Assembly: GCF_040640155.1 (NCBI RefSeq)
Contig: NZ_JBFABE010000040.1
Location: 10,053-74,052, forward strand
Origin: Streptosporangium sp040640155
Lineage (GTDB): Bacteria > Actinomycetota > Actinomycetes > Streptosporangiales > Streptosporangiaceae
DNA: 64,000 nucleotides
Reading direction: 5' to 3'
In this document: piece by piece, positions 32,992 through 41,508 of the stretch
How the letters are laid out: each line of letters begins with the position of its first letter
Position numbering within the stretch: the first letter of the stretch is position 1
Notes under the pieces: model-generated
Databases searched by the model: none
What the model was told of the DNA's origin: nothing
What the model saw: the letters and a program-made list of their open reading frames with translations, nothing else
Program-made: the position numbers and the translations under genes

Positions 32992-35403
32992 ATGGCGCTG
33001 CGACCCGTCGTCGTCACCGGCCTGGGCATCATCTGCGCGGCCGGCAGGGACCCCGCGGAGTTCTGGACGCGGCTCACCACGGCCAGGGGCGGTCTCACCC
33101 CCATCGAGGACGAGGCGTTCGCCGTGTTCACGGCCAGGTACGCCGGACAGGTGCCCGACGCCTGGATCGACGACCAGCTCCCCGCCGAAGAGGCGGCCGG
33201 GGACCGCACCGCCCGGCTCGCGCTCGTCGCCGCCAACCAGGCGATCGAGCAGGCCGGGCGGCCGGGGCGGGCCGGGGCGGTACGGGCGGCACCCGCCCCC
33301 GACCGGTTCGGCGTCATCCTCGGCAAGTGCCAGGCCACCCCCGGCCCCGGCGGGAGCTACCAGCCCATGCACCACACCGCCGACGTGGTCGCCGAGCGGC
33401 TCGGGCTGGGCGGGCCGCGCATCCTCGTCTCGACCGCCTGCGCCGCCGGCGGCAACGCGGTCGGCCTGGCCAGGGACAAGATCCTCACCGGCGAGGCCGA
33501 CGCGGTCCTGGCCGGCGGCGTCGACCCGCTGCTGTTCGGCACCTACGCCGGCTTCGCCGGGCTGCAGGCGCTCAGCACCGGCCCGTGCCGCCCCTACAGC
33601 CACTCCGACGGCCTCAACCTCGGCGAGGGCGCCGCGTTCCTGCTGCTGGAACCGCTGGACCTGGCGCTCGCCCGGGGGGCCACGCCGCTGGCCGAGGTCG
33701 CCGGCTACGGCCTGTCCGCCGACGCCTACCACGCCACCGCCCCCGACCCCACCGGGCGCGGCGGCGCCGGCGCCGTGCGCCGCGCGCTGGCCGAGGCCGG
33801 GCTCACCCCCGACGACGTCCACTACGTCAGCGGGCACGGCACCGGCACCCCGGCCAACGACACCATGGAGGCCAAGGTCATGCGCCTGGTCTTCGGCGAC
33901 CGCGCCTCCCGGGTGCCCACCAGCAGCATCAAGTCCTTCGTCGGCCACACCCTCGGCGCGGCCGGCGCGGTCGAGGCCGTGGCCAGCGTGCTGGCCCTGC
34001 GCCACGGCGTGGTGCCGCCCACGATCGGCTTCGACGACGACGGCGACGGCGCACGGGCCGACCTGGACTACGTGCCCAACCGGGCCAGGGAGATGACCGT
34101 CGACACGGTGGTCTCCAACAACTACGCCTTCGGCGGCAACAACGTCTCGCTCGTGCTGACCCGGCCCCGGGACCCGGCCCCGTACGGGCCGGCGCCCCGC
34201 CGGGAGGCGGTGATCAGCGGGCTGGGGCCGGTCACCTGCGCCGGCACCGGCATCGCCGAGACGGCCGCGGCGATCACCGCGGGCCGCCGCGCCGACGGGC
34301 GCGCCCCCTCCCTCGAGGGCCGGACGTTCGCGCCGCGCTCGCTGTGGCGGCACATGAACCGCCTGTCGCGCCTGGCGATCGCCGCCTCCCGCCTGGCCTG
34401 GGAGGACGCCGACCTCAAGCTGCCGCGCAAGGCGCTGGACGACGTCGCGCTGGTCTTCGCGACCGGCGCCGGATCGGCCGAGAGCACCGGCGGCTTCGAC
34501 GACAGCATCGCCCTCAACCCGAACAAGCCGGCCGTGCTGAGCTTCTCCAACGTGGTGCTGAACGCCACCGGCGGCGCGGTCTGCCAGACGCTCGGCCTGC
34601 GCGGCCCCACCACGACCCTCTGCAACGGCGCGGCCTCGGCGTCCATCGCCCTGGACTGCGCCCTGGAGATGATCGACGCGGGCAAGGCCGAGGTGGTCCT
34701 GGTCGTCGCCGCCGACGAGACCGCCGCCCGGCAGGCCCTCGCCTCCTTCGAACTCCTCGACGCCTCCGGAGCCGCCGGGGACGCGGGACCGTCCGGTGAC
34801 GGCGGGCCGGTGCCCTACGGGGAGCGCCCGGCGCCACCCGCCGGGCCGGAGGCCGCATCAGGGACCGGGGCGGGGCCCGGAGCGGGGGCGGGAGCCGCAT
34901 CGGGCATCGGGCCGGTGGCCGGATCCGCGGCCGTGGCCTTCGTGGTCGAGTCGGCCGAGCACTGCGCCGGGCGCGGCGGAAGGCCGTACGCCCGCGTGGC
35001 CGGCACCCGGCACGCGGCCGGGCGGGGAGCCGAACCGGTGGCGCGCAGCCTCGCCCTGCCCGGGGCGGCACCCGCCCTGGTCGTCGGCGCCGCCACCGGC
35101 CTGCCCCGCGACGGCGAGGAGGCGGCGGCGGTCCTGGCCCGCGTGCCGGACGCGCTGCTCACCGCCTCGGCGGCGCTGATCGGCGACTGCCAGGCCGCCA
35201 CCGGCGCGATGAACATCGCCCTGGCCGCGCTCGCCGTCCGCGACGGCCTCGCCCCGGCGCTGGCCGGGCTCGGCACGCCGCTCGCCGGCGGCCGGGACTC
35301 GTACGTGACCGCCCCCGAGCTCGACGGGCCGGTGGAGAGCGCGCTGGCGCTGACCGCGGCGCACGACTCGGTCCGCGGCGCCGTCCTGCTGGAGGCGGTG
35401 TGA
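32992..35403 (+). CDS. Ketosynthase fused to a catalytically dead ketosynthase (KS-CLF-like fusion)
   Basis: An 803-residue protein with two thiolase-fold halves. Residues 1-400 are a complete KS: Cys150 in VSTACAAGG, His282 in SGHGTGTP, Lys314 and His319 in SIKSFVGHTLGAAGA. Residues about 405-803 are a second KS-like domain. Aligned without gaps from its GPTTT to KAEVVLV, the Cys position becomes Ala547 (CNGAASAS), and the GH of the last motif becomes GD in LIGDCQAATGA. It also contains an Ala/Gly/Pro insertion at about 597-645. This mimics KSalpha plus chain-length factor in one chain. It should extend the ACP-bound chain made by the cassette. The KS stop overlaps the nitroreductase GTG. 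Confidence 0.85.
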   Translation: MALRPVVVTGLGIICAAGRDPAEFWTRLTTARGGLTPIEDEAFAVFTARYAGQVPDAWIDDQLPAEEAAGDRTARLALVAANQAIEQAGRPGRAGAVRAAPAPDRFGVILGKCQATPGPGGSYQPMHHTADVVAERLGLGGPRILVSTACAAGGNAVGLARDKILTGEADAVLAGGVDPLLFGTYAGFAGLQALSTGPCRPYSHSDGLNLGEGAAFLLLEPLDLALARGATPLAEVAGYGLSADAYHATAPDPTGRGGAGAVRRALAEAGLTPDDVHYVSGHGTGTPANDTMEAKVMRLVFGDRASRVPTSSIKSFVGHTLGAAGAVEAVASVLALRHGVVPPTIGFDDDGDGARADLDYVPNRAREMTVDTVVSNNYAFGGNNVSLVLTRPRDPAPYGPAPRREAVISGLGPVTCAGTGIAETAAAITAGRRADGRAPSLEGRTFAPRSLWRHMNRLSRLAIAASRLAWEDADLKLPRKALDDVALVFATGAGSAESTGGFDDSIALNPNKPAVLSFSNVVLNATGGAVCQTLGLRGPTTTLCNGAASASIALDCALEMIDAGKAEVVLVVAADETAARQALASFELLDASGAAGDAGPSGDGGPVPYGERPAPPAGPEAASGTGAGPGAGAGAASGIGPVAGSAAVAFVVESAEHCAGRGGRPYARVAGTRHAAGRGAEPVARSLALPGAAPALVVGAATGLPRDGEEAAAVLARVPDALLTASAALIGDCQAATGAMNIALAALAVRDGLAPALAGLGTPLAGGRDSYVTAPELDGPVESALALTAAHDSVRGAVLLEAV

Positions 35404-36191
35404 ACGGGACCCCCGCCGGCGCCCTCCCCGCCGGCGCCCCTCCCGGCGCCTTCTCGGGCACCCCCGGCGGCACACCCTTCGACGTGGCCGAGACCGACCG
35501 GTTGCTGACCACCACCCGCTCGGTGCGGCGCAGGCTGGACCTGGACCGGCCCGTCCCCCGGGAGGTCGTGGAACAGGCCCTGGAGGTCGCCGTCCAGGCG
35601 CCCACCGCCAACAACCACCAGAACTGGCGCTGGCTGGTGATCACCGAGGCGGGCGTCAAGGAGAGGCTCGCCGAGATGATCCGCTCGTCGTGGACCTTCC
35701 ACCGCAACGACATGTGGACCAACGCCGGGCGGCGCCGCAACGACGCGCAGGCGCGCCGCAACTACGACTCCGCCCAGGCGCTCACCGAGACGATCGCGAG
35801 GGTGCCGGTGCTGGTCATCCCCTGCGTGCTCGGCCGGCCGCCGGACATCACCGCCATCAACGCCCACTGGCGCGCGCGGATGTCCGACAAGGTCGACGAG
35901 GACCCCGGTCACCTCGTCCAGCACGGCGAGACACGGGCCAGCATCTTCTACGGCTCCATCTTCCCCGCCGTCTGGTCCTTCCAGCTCGCCCTGCGCAGCC
36001 GGGGACTCGGCAGCACGATCACGTGCCTGCACGTGCCGCACGAACGCGAGACCGGGCGCCTGCTCGGCATCCCGACCGGGGTCACGCAGGTCTGCATGAT
36101 CCCGGTCGCCTACACGCTGGGGACCGGCTTCCGCCCGGCCGAGCGCTACCGCGCCAAGGAACGGACCTACTGGGAGAGGTGGGGTCAGTGA
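35400..36191 (+). CDS. Nitroreductase-family FMN oxidoreductase
   Basis: A 263-residue flavin reductase-fold protein. The FMN-binding signature TTRSVRRRLDLDRPVPREVV followed by APTANNHQNWRWLVI is typical of nitroreductases. The C-terminal part has GSIFPAVWSFQLALRSRGLGST. GTG at 35400 overlaps the KS stop; the first 28 residues are Ala/Pro/Gly-rich and a later start is possible. Family members reduce nitro groups, quinones or enones, or oxidise azolines. Its place within the type II cassette suggests it adjusts a double bond or the oxidation level of the chain, but this is a guess. Confidence 0.82.
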   Translation: MNGTPAGALPAGAPPGAFSGTPGGTPFDVAETDRLLTTTRSVRRRLDLDRPVPREVVEQALEVAVQAPTANNHQNWRWLVITEAGVKERLAEMIRSSWTFHRNDMWTNAGRRRNDAQARRNYDSAQALTETIARVPVLVIPCVLGRPPDITAINAHWRARMSDKVDEDPGHLVQHGETRASIFYGSIFPAVWSFQLALRSRGLGSTITCLHVPHERETGRLLGIPTGVTQVCMIPVAYTLGTGFRPAERYRAKERTYWERWGQ

Positions 36192-37432
36192 CCCGATCCG
36201 AGCAGCCCGACGTCGTCATCGTCGGCGGGGGCATCGCCGGCGCGTCCGCCGCCTGCAAGCTGACCGCCGGCGGGCTCTCCGTGGTGGTGCTGGAGAAGCA
36301 GGACAGCTACCGGGACCTGGTCCGCGGCGAGTGGCTCGCCCCCTGGGGGATCAGGGAGGCGCAGCGCCTGGGCGTCGACGACTGCTTCTCGGCCGGCGGC
36401 GCCTGGGAGATCCGCGAGTGGATGACCTGGGACGAGGCCGTCGCCGCCGACGAGGTCGAGGCGGTGGACATGACCAGGTTCATCCCCGGCATCGGCGGGC
36501 CCATGTCGTTCCCGCACCACGCCGTGTGCGAGCTGATGGCCGAGCAGGCCACGGCCGGGGGCGCCCGCCTGGTGATGAACGCCTCCAGGATCGCCGTCGT
36601 CGCCGGGGAGCGGCCCGTCGTCACCTACCGGACGCCCGAGGGCCCGGCCGAGCTGCGGCCCCGCCTCGTGATCGGCGCCACCGGCCGGGGCTGCACGGTC
36701 GGCCGCCAGGTCGGCATCACCATGAGCAACTCCATGCACCACTGGGGCGGCGGCATGATGGTCGAGGACCTGGCCGGCTGGCCGCCCGACGTGCAGGCCA
36801 TGGGCACCGAGGGCGACGTCATGTTCATGGTCTTCCCCCAGGGGCACGGCCGGGCGCGCCTCTACCTCAACTTCCCCACCGTCAACAAGCACCGCTACCG
36901 GGGGCCCGGCGCGGTCGAGCGCTTCCTGGCCGCGTTCGAGCTGGAGTGCCTGCCCGACCGGGGCAAGGCGGTCACCGAGTCGACGCCCGCCGGCCCGCTG
37001 TCGGTGTGGCCGTCGGTGTCCAGCGTCCCGGAGGGACCCCCGCTGACCGAGGGCGTCGTGCTGATCGGCGACGAGGCGGGCAACGCCGACACCGTGCTCG
37101 GCACCGGCCTGTCGTGCGCCATGCGCGACTCCCGCACGGTCTGCGACATCCTGCTGGACTCCTCCGACTGGTCGCTCGGGGCGTTCGCGCCGTACGTGAG
37201 CGAGCGGGAGTCCCGCCTGGAGCGCCTGGCCTTCGGCGCCTCCATCATCAGCAGGCTGCACGTGGAGTTCGGTCCCGCCGCCGTCGAGCGCAGGCGCCGG
37301 GTGCGAAGGCTCATGGCGCGCAACTTCGCCGCGCAGGTGACCGGGCTGCTCAACATGGTCGCCCCGGAGGACGTGCCGGAGTTCGGCTTCAGCGAGTTCT
37401 TCGCCGAGCGGTTGTTCAGGGAGACGGCGTGA
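36188..37432 (+). CDS. FAD-dependent oxidoreductase (GGR/halogenase-like fold)
   Basis: A 414-residue flavoprotein with the Rossmann motif DVVIVGGGIAGASAACKL at residues 8-25 and the GD motif VVLIGDEAGNADTVLG. The fold resembles geranylgeranyl reductases and flavin halogenases. I do not see the WxWxIP motif of halogenases, so halogenation is unlikely. GTG at 36188 overlaps the nitroreductase stop. The gene ends in a 20-bp direct duplication that also contains the next start. Likely an oxidase, epoxidase or hydroxylase of the chain or final product; an epoxide-hydrolase-like gene follows. Confidence 0.8.
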   Translation: MTRSEQPDVVIVGGGIAGASAACKLTAGGLSVVVLEKQDSYRDLVRGEWLAPWGIREAQRLGVDDCFSAGGAWEIREWMTWDEAVAADEVEAVDMTRFIPGIGGPMSFPHHAVCELMAEQATAGGARLVMNASRIAVVAGERPVVTYRTPEGPAELRPRLVIGATGRGCTVGRQVGITMSNSMHHWGGGMMVEDLAGWPPDVQAMGTEGDVMFMVFPQGHGRARLYLNFPTVNKHRYRGPGAVERFLAAFELECLPDRGKAVTESTPAGPLSVWPSVSSVPEGPPLTEGVVLIGDEAGNADTVLGTGLSCAMRDSRTVCDILLDSSDWSLGAFAPYVSERESRLERLAFGASIISRLHVEFGPAAVERRRRVRRLMARNFAAQVTGLLNMVAPEDVPEFGFSEFFAERLFRETA

Positions 37433-37452
37433 TGTTCAGGGAGACGGCATGA
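37413..37452 (+). repeat. 20-bp tandem duplication at the FAD oxidoreductase/hydrolase junction
   Basis: TGTTCAGGGAGACGGCGTGA (37413-37432) is followed at once by the same 20 bases with one change (G to A at the third-last triplet). The first copy ends the upstream gene; the second carries its own GGGAG and ATG for the next gene. Confidence 0.85.
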
Positions 37453-38318
37453 CCGAGAAGAGAACCGTACGCGTCAACGACGTGGACCTCGCCTACGTGG
37501 ACGAGGGCGAGGGCGACCCCGTGATCCTGCTGCACGGCTTCCCCGACTCCTCCTACCTGTGGCGCCACCAGATCCCGGCGCTCGTCGAGGGCGGGTTCCG
37601 GGTCATCGCGCCCGACCTGCGCGGCTTCGGTGACTCGGGCAAGCCGCAGGAGGCCTCCGCGTACGGGATGCAGACCATCGTCAACGACATCGTGGCGCTG
37701 ACGCTGCACCTGGGGATCAAGCGCCCGCACCTGGTCGGCCACGACTGGGGGGCGGCGATCGCCTGGATGTACGCGTTCCTGATGCCGCGCAGGCTCGACC
37801 ACCTGGCCGTCCTGTCGGTCGGTCACCCCGGCGTCTTCGCCACGCCCTCGCTGGAGCAGCGCGCGGCCTCCTGGTACATGCTCTTCTACCAGTTCCCCGG
37901 GGTGAGCGAGGAGCTGCTGCGGCGCAACGGCTGGCGGCTGTTCAAGGAGATCATGGGCCGCGAGGGCGACCACGACCGCTACCTGCGCGACCTGGCCAGG
38001 CCCGGCGCGCTCACCGCCGGGCTCAACTGGTACCGGGCCAACCGCTCGCCCGAGGCCGAGCTGCGCCCGGCCCGGCCGTTCCCGCCGGTGTACGCGCCGA
38101 CGCTCGGCATCTGGGGCGCGGGCGACAAGGCGCTCCTGGAGGAGGGCATGTCCGCCTCCGGCAAGTACGTCAAGGGCCCCTGGCGCTACGAGCGCGTCGA
38201 GGACGCCGGCCACTGGCTCCCGCTGGACGCCCCCGACGAGGTCAACAAGCTGCTGCTCGGCTTCCTCGGCACGGAACGGCCCGCGCACCAGGAACGACGC
38301 CCCCGGCGCCGGCTGTAG
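37449..38318 (+). CDS. Epoxide-hydrolase-like alpha/beta hydrolase
   Basis: A 289-residue alpha/beta hydrolase. The oxyanion motif HGFPDSSYLWRHQ, the nucleophile Asp in GHDWGAAIAW and the catalytic His in EDAGHWLPLDAP are those of epoxide hydrolases and haloalkane dehalogenases. The lid helices lie between about residues 130 and 220. Following a flavoprotein that could epoxidise an alkene, an epoxide-opening role is reasonable. The ribosome binding site GGGAG comes from the second copy of the 20-bp duplication. Confidence 0.85.
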   Translation: MTEKRTVRVNDVDLAYVDEGEGDPVILLHGFPDSSYLWRHQIPALVEGGFRVIAPDLRGFGDSGKPQEASAYGMQTIVNDIVALTLHLGIKRPHLVGHDWGAAIAWMYAFLMPRRLDHLAVLSVGHPGVFATPSLEQRAASWYMLFYQFPGVSEELLRRNGWRLFKEIMGREGDHDRYLRDLARPGALTAGLNWYRANRSPEAELRPARPFPPVYAPTLGIWGAGDKALLEEGMSASGKYVKGPWRYERVEDAGHWLPLDAPDEVNKLLLGFLGTERPAHQERRPRRRL

Positions 38319-38349
38319 CCGGCGAGGGCCGGCGAAGGGAGACGACGAC

Positions 38350-39273
38350 ATGCTGGGCTACCTCTTTCCCGGACAGGGAACGGTCCGCGTCGGCATGGGC
38401 GCCTGGCTGCACCGCAGCCCGGTGGCCCGGCGGCGCCTCGACCGGATCGACGCGCTGCTGGCCCGGCCGATCTCGCCGCTGTGCGCCCGGGGGCCGCTCG
38501 AGCGGCTTGTCGCCACCGAGCACGCCCAGATCGCGGTCACGGCCTGCAACCTGGCCGCGCTGGCCGTCCTCGACGAGGAGGGGTACGAGCCCACCGTCGT
38601 GGCCGGGCACAGCGTGGGCGAGCTGAGCGCGCTGCACGCGGCCGGGGTGCTGGACCTGGACTGCACGGTCCGGCTGGTGGAGCTGCGCGCCCGGCTCATG
38701 GCCGGCGTCGCCGCCTCCGGCGCGATGACGGCGGTGATGGGCCTGCCGGTGGAGCGGGTCGAGGAGCTCGCCGAGGCGGCCTCCGCGCCCGGGGAGCCGG
38801 TCGTGGTGGGGCTGGAGAACGCGCCCGGCCACGTGGTGGTGTCGGGCTCGCGGGCCGCGCTCGACCGGCTCGCGGACCTCGCCGCCGACGCCGACAAGAT
38901 CGTGCCCCTGAAGGTGGGCAACGCCTTCCACTCGCCGCTGATGGCCGGCGCCGAGCGCGCCTGGGCCGAGGCGGTCGCGGGGGTGCCCATGCGCGAGCCC
39001 CGCGTGGCCGTCGTCCCCAACGTCACCGGCGAGCCCACCCTGGACCTCGGTGTCCTGCGCGGCGCGCTGGTCGCCCAGCTCACCGGCCGCGTCCGCTGGA
39101 CCCGCACGATGGAGGCCGTCGCGCCCGCCCCGCCGGCCCCCGGGCCGGTGTCCGTCGTCGAGGTGGGCGACAGCAAGGTGCTCACCGGGCTGGCCCGCCG
39201 TACCGGGGTGCGCTGCCTGAGCATGGCCGACCCCGCCACCCTCAGGCGGCTGGCGAAGGCGGTGGCGGCGTGA
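38350..39273 (+). CDS. Malonyl-CoA:ACP transacylase (FabD-like)
   Basis: A discrete acyltransferase of 307 aa that charges ACP with malonyl units. It has FPGQGTVRVGMG at the N-terminus, the active Ser in AGHSVGELSALH and the malonate-type motif NAFHSPLM (the FH pair favours malonyl over methylmalonyl). A cluster-dedicated FabD supports the idea that the type II cassette works independently of primary fatty acid synthesis. Its last codons overlap the first AcpS-like gene by four bases. Confidence 0.9.
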   Translation: MLGYLFPGQGTVRVGMGAWLHRSPVARRRLDRIDALLARPISPLCARGPLERLVATEHAQIAVTACNLAALAVLDEEGYEPTVVAGHSVGELSALHAAGVLDLDCTVRLVELRARLMAGVAASGAMTAVMGLPVERVEELAEAASAPGEPVVVGLENAPGHVVVSGSRAALDRLADLAADADKIVPLKVGNAFHSPLMAGAERAWAEAVAGVPMREPRVAVVPNVTGEPTLDLGVLRGALVAQLTGRVRWTRTMEAVAPAPPAPGPVSVVEVGDSKVLTGLARRTGVRCLSMADPATLRRLAKAVAA

Positions 39274-39788
39274 GGCGGTGGGGCAGCGCGATCGTCGGGC
39301 ACGCCGGGCTCAGCGGCCCCCGCGAACTCGTCGGCGACATGCCGCTGGAGGTCGTCTACACGCGCGCCGAGCGCCTCAGGTCGTCGGGCGGGCGCACCCT
39401 GCAGCGCTGGGCGGGACGGCTGGCCGCCAAGCACGCCGTCCTGCGGCTGCTCGGCCTGCCGCCGACCCCCGAGCGTCTCGGCCAGGTGGAGATCCTGCCG
39501 CTCCCCACCGCGGCCTGCCGGGCGGACAGGGCCTGCCTGGGCGGGCACCCGCCCGTCGTACGCCTGCGCGGCGACCTGGCGGCGCTCGCGCCCGCCGCCG
39601 GCCCCGGCGACTCCCGGGGCCCCGCGGATCTGACGGGTCCCGCCGATCCCGAGGAGCCCGCCGATCCCGAAGGGCCCGCGACGTCCGGCGGCGCCGGATG
39701 GATCCGGGTGTCGATCAGTCACACCGACGTCCGGGCGGTCGCCCTGGCGGTGCGCACCCGGCGGCTGCCGGAAGACGAGGAGGGCTGA
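39270..39788 (+). CDS. AcpS-like protein lacking the acidic metal ligands
   Basis: A 172-residue protein resembling holo-ACP synthases. RWAGRLAAKHAVLRLLG matches the FxxKEAxxKALG motif, but with His in place of the Mg-binding Glu. The N-terminal GIDxVE motif is replaced by SAIVGHAGLSG, with no Asp. The C-terminal RVSISHTDVRAVALAV is well kept. A Pro/Asp/Gly-rich repeat (PADPEEPADPEGPA) precedes that motif. GTG overlaps the transacylase stop and its own stop overlaps the next ATG. It may be a non-catalytic partner of the second AcpS-like protein, or a divergent enzyme. Confidence 0.62.
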   Translation: MRRWGSAIVGHAGLSGPRELVGDMPLEVVYTRAERLRSSGGRTLQRWAGRLAAKHAVLRLLGLPPTPERLGQVEILPLPTAACRADRACLGGHPPVVRLRGDLAALAPAAGPGDSRGPADLTGPADPEEPADPEGPATSGGAGWIRVSISHTDVRAVALAVRTRRLPEDEEG

Positions 39789-40636
39789 TGGACGCCAGGA
39801 AGACGGCCGAGGCGCACCTGGAGGCGTGGCTGGCCGGCGACGCCGAGGCGGTCGCGGCCACCGCCGACACCTACACCGACCCCGACTGCCCCGGACCGCT
39901 GGCCGGCGAGGCGCTGACCGCGCACGCCGCCGCCACGCTGGCCCGATTCAGGAACCTGACCTTCCAGGTCGACCACGTCACCGGCGACGAGGACGCCGCC
40001 GCCGTGTCCTGGCGCCTGGAGGCCGACCACCGCGAGGCGTACCTGGGCATGCCCGCGGCCGGCGGCACCGTCACCGTGTCCGGCCTCGACCTGGTCACCG
40101 CCGACGCCGGCGGCACGCACGTGCGGCGCGTGTTCGACCGGCTCGCGGTCGCCGAGGCGCTCGGCTACACCGCGCGCTTCGTGCCCGCCGCCGACGAGAG
40201 CCGCGAGTTCGGCGTGAGCGCCAGGACCGCCACCGGCCGCACCGAGCGGCCCGGCGCGCTCGTCCTGACCTGGCTGGAGATCCGCGACGACGCCGAGTCC
40301 GCCGACGTGGACCTGCTCAGCGTGGAGATCGTCAAGTCGCTGCGCGCCTCGCGCGGCTTCCTCGGCGTGGCCACGTTCGACGTCGGCGGGCGCAAGTTCA
40401 CGCTGAGCGCCTTCGACCGGCCCGAATCGCTGCGCGCGGTCCACGCCCGGCCGCACCAGCGGGCCATGCGCCGCTTCTTCAAGGGCGGGCTGTGCACGCG
40501 CGTCCACACCAGCGTCTGGTACCCCGCCACCGTGCGGGACTACGCCCGCTGCCCCGGCTGCGCGCAGGTCGTGGCGGCCGGTACGGGCGCGGCCTGCGAC
40601 TGCGGATGGACCCCCGACGACGCCTCGACGCTGTGA
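39788..40636 (+). CDS. SnoaL-like domain protein with C-terminal zinc-ribbon
   Basis: A 282-residue protein in three parts. Residues 1-130 look like a SnoaL/NTF2-fold ester cyclase or isomerase domain (AEAHLEAWLAGDAEAVAATA, VFDRLAVAEALGY). Residues about 150-250 look like an ABM-type dimeric alpha/beta barrel (VEIVKSLRASRGFLG). Residues 258-276 form a CPGC-x10-CDC zinc-ribbon-like end. SnoaL-type proteins close rings or hydrate polyketides. The ATG overlaps the preceding stop. I have not seen this exact combination and make no functional claim beyond polyketide-cyclase-like. Confidence 0.6.
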   Translation: MDARKTAEAHLEAWLAGDAEAVAATADTYTDPDCPGPLAGEALTAHAAATLARFRNLTFQVDHVTGDEDAAAVSWRLEADHREAYLGMPAAGGTVTVSGLDLVTADAGGTHVRRVFDRLAVAEALGYTARFVPAADESREFGVSARTATGRTERPGALVLTWLEIRDDAESADVDLLSVEIVKSLRASRGFLGVATFDVGGRKFTLSAFDRPESLRAVHARPHQRAMRRFFKGGLCTRVHTSVWYPATVRDYARCPGCAQVVAAGTGAACDCGWTPDDASTL

Positions 40637-40658
40637 CCGAGTGACTGGAGCCTTGACG

Positions 40659-41438
40659 ATGAGGGAATTCACCACCGAGCACCGGCCCGGTGACCGAGCA
40701 CCGGCCGTGGTGTTCATGTCCGCGCTGTTCGCCGGCGGCTGGATCTGGGACCACCCCTACGAGAGCCTGGCGCGGGCGGGCCGCACGGTGCTGCGCACGA
40801 ACGAGGCGATCTGCGCGATGGAGCGCCAGGTGGCCGGCTCCATCGAGAGGCTCGGCGACGCGCTGCTGTCGGCCTGCGACGCCGCCGGCCTGGACGACAT
40901 CGTGGTCTGCGCCAACTCCCTCGGCGGCCTGGTCGCCATCGACCTGGCGGGCCGCCGGCCCGACCGGGTGCGCGGCATCGTGGTGAGCGGGGCGCCCGGC
41001 CTCACCGCCGACCCGGACGTCGGGCTGAGCTTCGACCGGCGCGGCAGCATCCGGCCGACCGGCGAGGACTTCGGCCGCCGCATGGTGGCGGCGCTCTTCC
41101 ACCGGGGCTGCCACTTCTCGGCCGAGCGCATGGCCGAGGCGGGCGAGCTCATCAACCGCCCCGACTCGATGGTGTCCATGGCCCGCAGCCTCAAGGCCAC
41201 CCGCGCCTACCGCGTCGCCCCCGCCCTGGACAAGGTCGCCTGCCCCGCCCTGTACGTGTGGGGCAGGCACGACCGGATGACGCCGGTGGCCCCATGGCTG
41301 GAACTTCTCGCCGGCCGGGAGGGGCACGAGACGCTCGTCGTCGAGGAGAGCGGCCACATCCCGATGGTGGAGTGCGCCGAGGAGTACACCGCGGCGCTCG
41401 GCCCGTTCGTCACCCGGTGCGCCGGAGCGCTCGCGTGA
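40659..41438 (+). CDS. Alpha/beta hydrolase (serine type)
   Basis: A 259-residue alpha/beta hydrolase starting at the ATG at 40659, which has GGAG eight bases upstream. The nucleophile is Ser in CANSLGGLVAIDLAG, the acid is in VWGRHDRMTP and the His in EESGHIPMVECAEE. Unlike the earlier hydrolase in this operon it has the serine nucleophile, so it could be a thioesterase, esterase or acyltransferase. A role in chain release from the type II ACP is possible, because no other thioesterase is present in the cassette. Confidence 0.8.
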   Translation: MREFTTEHRPGDRAPAVVFMSALFAGGWIWDHPYESLARAGRTVLRTNEAICAMERQVAGSIERLGDALLSACDAAGLDDIVVCANSLGGLVAIDLAGRRPDRVRGIVVSGAPGLTADPDVGLSFDRRGSIRPTGEDFGRRMVAALFHRGCHFSAERMAEAGELINRPDSMVSMARSLKATRAYRVAPALDKVACPALYVWGRHDRMTPVAPWLELLAGREGHETLVVEESGHIPMVECAEEYTAALGPFVTRCAGALA

Positions 41439-41508
41439 GGCCGCCGCCCGCGGCGGAGCGCCCGCGCGATCCCGCCGTCGCCGTCGCCGTCCGTGCCGGG
41501 GCGTTCGC

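Noticed and set aside
36188..37432. Flavin-dependent halogenase
   Set aside because: FAD and GD motifs fit, but the WxWxIP halogenase motif is not seen.
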